Assembly: GCA_033032175.1 (NCBI GenBank)
Contig: CM065322.1
Location: 16,802,001 to 16,866,000 of the forward strand
Direction: 5' to 3'
Length of the DNA: 64,000 bases
Source of the DNA: Saturnia japonica
Taxonomy: Eukaryota; Arthropoda; Insecta; Lepidoptera; Saturniidae
The position numbers were made by a program, and so were the translations under genes. The notes under the pieces were generated by a model that saw only the letters and a list, made by a program, of their open reading frames with translations, was not told the origin of the DNA and did not search any database. Shown in pieces: positions 23,401-32,400 of the stretch (positions are counted from its first letter, which is position 1; the number at the start of each line of letters is the position of its first letter).

Positions 23401-26400
23401 TATCCCGACCTTGACCTCATCAAAACTGGTGAGTAATTGTGATATATCCAACACTTGTACTTATAAATCAAACTATATTACAAGGTATCCAGAAAGGGTA
23501 TCGGGTATTTGTTTTCGCGCCATATTCGAAACGGGGCGTCTAAAGGGTGCGGGGAGGGGTTCGTGGCGTCCGCCATTTTGTGGAGTTTTAGTCACGATGG
23601 AACAGTACTCGGGGACGCATCGCGCATTTTGCGTACGAGCGTATTATCGTAATGGTGATTCAATAGTGACTGCTCAACGTCTCTATCGTGCGGAATATCG
23701 TACACGCCACGCGCCAAGTGACGATAGCATTAGGAAATGGATCAGGATGTTCGAGAATACAGGTGCGACAGTTAAAATTCAAAACTCTGGTCGTCCTCGT
23801 TCAGTTCGCGATGAAGAAACAATTGAAGAAGTAGAGGCGTCGGTTCGTCAAAATCCGTCTTTATCCATCCGAAAGCGAAGCCAAGCGTTGAACATCAAAA
23901 AATCGTCTTTACATTCGATTTTAAAGAAAGACTTACATCTAAAAGCCTATAAAATTCAATTGGTTCAAGAATTGAAGGATACGGACTATGCTAATCGACT
24001 GAATTTTGCGAACGAAATGCTGCAGCGATTTAACAACTTTAACAACATACTGTTCAGTGACGAAGTAAATTTTCACCTGAATGGTCATGTTAATAAGCAG
24101 AATTGTCGGTACTGGGCAGTGGAGAATCCGAGACGAAAGCATGAACGACCCCTGCATAGCCCAAAGGTCGTTGTTTGGGCCGCTATGTCTGCTAAAGGCA
24201 TAATTGGTCCTTATTTTTATGAAGATCAACGAGGCCGAGCAATTAATGTGAATAGTGACCGTTATTGCGATATGTTGCGAAATTTTTTGGTCCCAGAGTT
24301 GCAAGAGTTTGCAGGTTTCAACTCAAGAACGTGGTTCCAGCAAGATGGGGCCACTTGCCATACCTCAAATGACTCAATGGAAGTTGTTAACGAATTATTC
24401 CCTAATAAAGTCATTTCGCGAAGGGGTAACATCAACTGGCCTCCCAGAAGCCCCGACCTTAGCCCGCTTGACTATTTTGCATGGGGATACCTTAAAAGTA
24501 AGGTTTATCAAAACAATCCGACGAATCTAACCCAGTTAAAGCAAAACATCAGGTCAGAAATGGCAGCAATATCGATAGCTATGTGTCAACGTGTAATCGC
24601 CAATCTTCGTTTCCGTTTAGAAGAGTACCAGCAACGTAACGGTCATCATTTGGATAACATCATCTTTTCCAAATAATTCTCCGATTCATATGCTAATAAT
24701 AAACAATAAACTTTTTTATTGCATACAAATAATTTTTGTTTCATTGAACTTACAAATACCCGATACCCTTTCTGGACACCTTGTATATGAATTGCCACCA
24801 GTATTATAAAAAAATTGTTAGAGAAGGGTCGTGAAATATGTGCTGGGCCCTTAATTCAATTAATCTATTGCGAATCAATCCTTCTCGAACCTATTGCTGC
24901 GATACACAGTAATTAATACAATCAAATTAAAGAGAATCACTTCGTCAGGAGCGGGCGGTGACCTATAGCTTGCCCCGTCTACCTGGACTGCAGATTGTGA
25001 AGTATTTGTGTTTGTGTAGTGAACTGTATATATGTGTGTGTGGCAGCCTTAAATGGTAGAACATTATCACTCAAGCAATCAGTTCATCAAAACCTCTTAA
25101 TACACCAACTCAAAATTATACAATGCAAAAACTTCAACCACCGTGGATTACATATATCTCTAGGTCATTAACAGTAACGCGCTAGCCGAACGTTCGAAAT
25201 GACGTAGCGCCTAACGTGGCTCCACAAGACCGCATCGCACTAAGCAGACCCAAGTTCATGGCCAGAGCACGAAGTGGACTGGACTACGTGCTAGCAGAGC
25301 CGTCGGACGAAGCTAGGAGGGCGGGGTGGGCCGAACGATGCACCTGCCGTGCAATTCGCCAATCACATCGATCGAGTCATCGTACGATGCGGCTAATGAA
25401 TTTGTATTCCAAACATCAGGGTTAATAAGCGCAGTTTTATGAGTTTAAATACAAATTGCTACATGATAGATGCGAAAAAAAATTCTCCCTTTAGTCTTCA
25501 TGAATTGATTCATCTAAGTTTTAAAGGGATTGCAAGTGTTACAAAAATATGTAATGTAACACACTAAAAAGGACGCTCTCGATGCCATCCTCAGAGAGTG
25601 AACCAGAGACAATACTTTGACAACTAACGAGAGTCTGTTGTTTTTGTGCTATGAAAAAGTAGTAGCGTATTTCTTAAATACTCCTGGATTCCTATCAGTT
25701 TGTATAAATATAATTGTTAAAATACTAATACATAATATCTTCTATTCTTTATAGTTATCAGTTTTATTTAACGCCAACGTAACAAATTCAGAAGTGAGAT
25801 TACGATAAAAAGTAAATGAGATGGACCATGACTGGGCTCGAACACCTTCGCGCAGCCGTGACAGGGATGGTCGCCGCAGCCGAGGTAGCAGCCGCAACAG
25901 GGATGGTTGCCGTAGCCGAGGTGGCAGCCGCGACAGAGATGGTCGCCGCAGCCGAGGTGGCAGCCGCGAAAGGTATGTTCGCCGTAGCCGAGGTGGCAGC
26001 CGCGACAGAAATGATCGCCGCAGCCGAGGTGGCTACTGCAGAAGGAACGGTCGACACCACCGAGATGAAAGCCGAGAGAGACATGGTCAGCACCGCATAT
26101 GCAGCAAGGAACGTTCTTGCATTACAACTCCAGAACGACATAGCAGACGGCGGAGTTCTTGTAGAAGTGATCATCATGCTGGTGAGACCCCGAGTAGAAG
26201 CCGATCTAGGCTTGATTATTCGCGTGGGAGTGAAGAATATGTAATTAAAGGGAGTCAATATAATGGGAATGACCACAAGACTCATTCCTTGATAGAGTCA
26301 TTCTTAGATGTTATTAAGACTTTTAAACCTGATGCCAAGGAGAAGTTTCCATCCTTACATAACGTAATACCTGAGTTTGATCCCATGACCAAGGAACAGA

Positions 26401-29400
26401 CCATTACCGCATGGTTGTCAAAAGTTGAGGAATGTCGCCAAATCTATGAATGGTCAGAGAAACAGGTTATCCATTATGCTTTACCGAAACTTATGGGAAT
26501 CGCCAAAACGTGGTATCAAAGCTTACCAACATTGTTGAATTCGTGGGAAGAATGGAAAGTTAAATTAATTGAATCCTTTCCATCAAGCCAGAATTATGGC
26601 GAATTGTTAACTGAAATGTTGAGTAAAAAACTTCGTTTTGGTGAGTCTCCTGAGCTGTACTTTTACTCTAAAATTAATTTACTGAACCGTTGTAATATAT
26701 ATGGTAAACATGCTGTTGATTGCCTAATATATGGAATAGAAGACAGGGGTATTATGTTAGGAGCTCAAGCCGCTCAATTCTCTGAACCAGGTCAATTACT
26801 AATATTTTTCAAAAGCATAAAGCCTGGAGTTTCACGGGACATAGATAGATTAGGTAGAGATAAAGAAAAACGTAATGTACAAACCAAGGGGCTTATTAAG
26901 TCAACCAAATCTGAGAATAACAACATATCTTGTTTTAATTGCAAGGAACGAGGTCATCCCAGTTATAAATGTAACAAACCAATATTAAGATGCAACCGTT
27001 GTAACCTGTTAGGCCATTTAAGTAATTCTTGTCCAAAAATGGATTCTGCTCAAAAGATTGAGAAAGAAAAAAATATCCTAAAAATTGCTAATAATGGTTC
27101 AAATAATATATATACCTTTTCTATATGTGTCAACGGTGTTTCTACTTTTTGTCACCTGGATTTGGGTAGTGAAGGTACTTTGGTACGTTTAACTGACGCT
27201 TTAAAGTTAGGTATTAAATGGACAACAAATGACCTACCTTTGCTGAAAGGGCTCGGTAATGTACCTTTTCGACCTGTCGGTAGTACAAAAATCAATATAG
27301 CGGTGCAGGGTATAACTGAAAACGACGTTGAAGCTTTAATTGTTAACGACCAACTTATAAATTATCCGATTTTATTGGGACAAACATTTTCGGAACGCCC
27401 TGATATAAAGATTGTTAAGACTGTAGATAGTTTAAAAATTAGTAAGCCTATTATTACGAATCTCAAGATATGGTTGACATGCTGTTTAGAAATATGCATT
27501 CAACCCGGCGAGATTAAACCAGTACAAGTAAAATCAGCAATGAGTTATTCAGGAAACGTACTTGTTAATGGCAGCATTCGTGGTCAAAAGGGTTCTGAAT
27601 ATTATCTATTTCCGGGGGAGTATGAAATCTCTAATAGCAAGGGTTGGCTTCTAATTTACAATTTGAGTCCAAATGAGCTATTATTTAAAAATAAACAATT
27701 ACTTACCCGTAGTAAGCCAGTTAATGATAATTATAAATATGTGTGTAATGTTCAATTATCTGAATACGATTATGAATTCGAGCCGACTATAGGAAAAGGT
27801 ATTACCAGAGAACAACAATTAGCGGTTAAATGCCTATTGCTTAAATATAGAGAATGTTTTTCTTCATGTCTAAAAGATCTAGGATTTACCAACGTAGTCG
27901 AAATGGATATACATCTAAAAGATGAGGAACCCGTCGTTTATAGGCCGTATAGGCTTTCTCATTCCGAAAGGGAAGATTTGCGGCAAATGGTAGCGGAAAT
28001 GCTAGAATGCGGAATAGTTAAAGAATCGTCATCACCTTATGCCAGTCCTATTGTTATAGTAAAAAAGAAAACCGGAGAAAAACGCTTATGTGTCGATTAC
28101 AGAGCATTAAACAACAGGACTAAACGTGATCATTACCCTCTCCCCAGAGTTGAAGATCTTCTTGATCAGTTAGCTGGCCATAGCGTTTTTATATCTCTTG
28201 ATTTAGCATCAGGGTACTATCAAATTCCTATTTCCGAAGAATCTCGAGAGAAGACTGCATTTGTTACACCAGATGGTCAATACGAATATACAAGGATGCC
28301 TTTTGGTCTGGCAAATGCGCCTTCAGTTTTCCAAAGGGCAATGAATAAAATTATAAACATAGCTATGGTTAATTATGTAATTGTGTATATGGATGATGTA
28401 CTTATTCCGGCTCGATCATTCAACGAAGCGATGCAAAGATTAGAAGAGGTTTTATGTTTGCTTAAAAATGGAGGTTTGACCCTCAAACTAAAAAAATGTA
28501 AGTTTATGTTTGATACTTTGGACTTTTTGGGCTTCGAGATAAGCGGTAATGGAATTAAGCCTGGTTCTTCAAAAACGGTGGCAGTCTCTAATTTTCCCAC
28601 TCCATCCAATGTACATGATGTTAGGCGTTTTTTAGGTTTAGCAAGCTTCTTTAGAAGATTTGTTAAAAAATTTGCTATGATAGTTAGACCACTGTCAGCA
28701 CTTCTAAAAAAAAATTATATTTGGAAATGGGGAAAAGAGGAAATCGCAGCTTTCACTGAAATCAAAGAATGTTTAACTAATAGACCCGTACTTGCTTTAT
28801 ATGACAAAACCTTAGAGACTCAGCTGCATACAGATGCGTGTAAATTAGGCATAGCAGTGATTCTTCTTCAAAAGAATAATAAAGATTTATGGAGAGCAGT
28901 AGCATACTATAGCCGCCAGACAACTGTAGACGAGCAAAAACTTCATTCGTTTGAACTTGAGACACTAGCTGTAATAGCATCGTTAAGTAAGTTTAGAGTT
29001 TATTTATTAGGCCTACGATTTAAACTAGTAACCGACTGTAATTCACTACGCACCACTTTAACAAAAAGAGATTTAGTCCCAAAAATAGCTAGATGGTGGA
29101 TACAATTACAGGAATTTGATTGTGAATTCGAGTATAGGCCTGGAGAGAAAATGACTCACGTCGATGCGTTGAGCTGAGCTCCGATGGATATAAAACAGGA
29201 AGATTTGCAAATAATTGACATTCTTACGACTACGGCTGAGGATTGGATAACTACCGTTCAGTCTTCGGATGACGAAATAAAACGCATTAAGAGTGTATTA
29301 TTAGATCCAGAAACTGCAAACGTAGTGAACATTCATCAAAACTACAAATTAAAAAACGATCGTGTTTATAGAATCGTACAGAAAGATACACTGAGATGGG

Positions 29401-32400
29401 TGGTACCTAAAGGCTCTCGCTGGCAAATAGTAAAGGCTAATCATGACGATGTTGGACATTTCGGAATTGAAAAAACTCTAGATCGTATCCGCGCTTTGTA
29501 CTGGTTTCCTAAAATGAGAAGCTTCGTAAGAAAATATGTATCCGCTTGTCTAGAATGTGCTTATCATAAAGTTCCTGCAGGTTTGCGGCAGGGGTACTTG
29601 CATCCTATAGAAAAGGTGGAAATCCCTTTCCATACTTTACACGCAGATCATATAGGCCCCTTTATTAAAAGTAAAAAAAATAATTCATATATTTTAGTAA
29701 TGATTGACGCATTTACCAAATTCGTTATATTAGCGGCAGTCAAAAGCACCAAATCAACGGAGACGATAAAAATAATTAAAAACGTAATTGGGTATTTTGG
29801 TACGCCTACTCGTATTATTACTGATAGAGGTAGTTGTTTTACAAGTAAAAAGTTCAATACATTTACTCAGTCATTTGGGATAAAGCATATACTTAACGCC
29901 GTATCGACGCCTCGTGCAAACGGGCAAGTTGAAAGGTCTAATAGGGCTATTTTAGCATCGATAAGTACAATGACTAATGACTAATGACAAAGACCCTCAA
30001 ACATGGGATGAGTATCTCCCTGATATACAACTTGGTATTAATACAACAATTCACGAGATCACAAAAAGAACTCCCAGCGAATTACTGTTTGGTCGAAGAC
30101 TAACAACCCCGTCACAGGGTAAATTGAGTGATGTTATTTCTGATGCCGGTGAAGGTTTAGTGGAAGGTGATATCGAAGAAGCTAGGAAAAATGCTAGCTA
30201 CCTGATGCAAAAGCAAGCTAAAATAAGTAAAAGTCGTTATGATCGTAATAAGAAATTAGCAAAACAGTATAAGGAAGGGGATTTAGTTAGAATTGTAAGA
30301 GCAGTTGCATCAGGCAGCGGACAATCGAGAAAGTTAGAACCCAAACTACAAGGACCATATCGTGTCACGAAAGTATTACCAAATGATCGCTATATAGTCG
30401 AAGATACTCCAATATCGCGCAAAGGACGTCGGTATGAAGGTATTGTTGCTATCGACAAAATGTATCCATGGTTAAGTTTTAAATCCATTACAGATAGTGA
30501 CTGTGAGGAAGGTAGTCGTTCTGATGCTAATGAGAATTAAGTTAACAGTAGTTAAATTAATAATAGCATGGAGACTTCTCACGGAACTTTAACATCAAAT
30601 AAGAGTAACAATAGGCATTTATATTCAATTGTAAAATGTCCACCTGCATTTAAGTGATAATTACCATTATAACACAAGAAATGATAATTATTGTTTTGCT
30701 TATTGTGGGCATGCCGGGTACAATGTACCGCCCAATGAGAAACAATATGCAGTTGAGTAGGGTCGTGTTCTAATCGCTTACTGTGGGCATGCCGGGTACA
30801 ATGATGTATCGCCCAATGAGAAGCAGTAAGTGATTGGGTCATGGTGACATCTTGTGCTGCAGATTGTGGGCATGCCGGGTAAAACGTACCGCCTAATGAA
30901 AAACAATAAGCACATTGAGGAAAGTGATATTTCGGACTGCAGGTTGTGAGCATGCTGGGTACAATGATGTACCGCTCAATGAAAAACAACATATAGTTTA
31001 TTAAGAAATTTATCATATAGATAACATATGATATTTAAATGATTTATCAGTAATATAATAGTGACATTACATTTTTTTTTTGTTAATAATTAATGTACGT
31101 ATATAATAATAATAATAAATAAAGTTTTAATAAATAATACCTAAATAACAACAACAATAGCAGATAACATTGTTTCAATATTTATGTTAAATGTTATAAG
31201 ATACTGTGTTGAGAGACCATATGGAAAATGATTACAATTTACATTGGTAGAAGAAAAAAATAGCAAGTTTTGCTATTATTATGTTTTTTAGACCTTCAAG
31301 TAATGTGCTAAAACAACGAAGGCACTCGTTGGTAGTTGGATGGAGATCCTCAGAGAGTGAACCAGAGACAATACTTTGACAACTAACGAGAGTCTGTTGT
31401 TTTTGTGCTATTAAAAAGTAGTAACGTATTTCTTAAATACTCTTGGATTCCTATCAGTTTGTATAAATATAATTGTTAAAATACTAATACATAATATCTT
31501 CTATTCTTTATAGTTATCAGTTTTATTTAACACCAACGTAACACAAGGTTTTTAAATATATAACAGAGGTTTTACGTTATTTACAGATTCAAACTTAAAT
31601 GAAGCGTTTGATGATTTTCGTACCACAATGTTACGAGTTCTTCAAACAATTATGTCTAGGAATTTTGAAATTGACGGACCAAATAGAAGTGATATTGATG
31701 ATCTCGATAAAATGCTATCGAATGGATTCAATATAATAAGAAAAGGTGATAAATATATATAGATATTTGTTGGAAGCGCGTATATGGAAAAAAATATTTA
31801 TAAAAATTGTAGTAAAACAAAAAAGAGACATACGTTTTTTATTACTATAATAATTTAATACATATATTGTACCTAATACCGCTATCTTTTAGTTCTTTTA
31901 CCTACCTATTAAAATGATTTTATTTTCGATTACATTTCAATGATCGGTTAGATGTCTATACATGTACTAGCTGATCTGCGCAACTTCGTCTGCGTCACAG
32001 AAGAGAAAGAGAGGGTTAGAGAGAGTGGGGCCTATGAGTGGGACGTAGGCAGAGACAAATAACAATTGTCGTAGGCACCTACAATAGAATTTATAGGTGC
32101 CGCTTGTCTGCCACATCATTACGCTAAAATGCACGCGCGGTACTTGATTAATATTTTTCTGCCGAGTTATTTTAAAACTGTGATATCTCCTAAGATATTC
32201 ATTGGAATCAAATAATGTAAAGGGCAATTTTGTCTAAAATTAAATACTTGTGATGAATAGCGTATTTATTTCGATAAGGATTTAATCCTTAAATTTAGTT
32301 AACATGATTTAATCTTAACATGGTATTAAATACAATGTTTATAAAAACACCTTCGCAAATAATGCATTATTTTAGAATTAATTTTATTACCATAAAAAAG

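Larger units (their letters stand above)
18055..23453 (+). mobile_element. BEL/Pao LTR retrotransposon, RT core deleted
   Basis: Two 272-bp LTRs start TGTT, end CCAACA and differ at 5 positions (98.2% identical by my count). The 5-bp target duplication CTTGT sits at 18050-18054 and 23454-23458. A candidate primer-binding site beginning TGG lies at 18331, and a G-rich polypurine tract (GGGGCGGGG) at 23171-23179. One gag-pol frame runs from 18434 to 22987, interrupted by only two TAA codons. The total is 5,399 bp. The protein order gag, protease, RNase H, integrase and the 5-bp duplication fit BEL/Pao. Confidence 0.92.
25555..31543 (+). mobile_element. Ty3/gypsy LTR retrotransposon
   Basis: The LTRs share a 198-bp core (25587-25784 and 31346-31543) with four substitutions. 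Their first 30-40 bp differ by indels. The order is Gag, protease, RT, RNase H, integrase, with no envelope gene. Coding defects are few: one UGA and one 7-bp duplication. No clear target duplication was found, and the outer start of each LTR (TGT at 25555 and 31304) is approximate. Confidence 0.85.

Noticed and set aside
25816..26244. 142-codon alanine-rich plus-strand frame, and a 161-codon minus-strand frame, over the gypsy Gag head
   Set aside because: Both are shadows of the 36-bp RS-encoding repeat in other frames; the Gag frame continues into recognisable domains.
30704..31000. CRISPR-like array
   Set aside because: Units are about 80-bp diverged tandem repeats inside a eukaryotic LTR element, with no spacer pattern.
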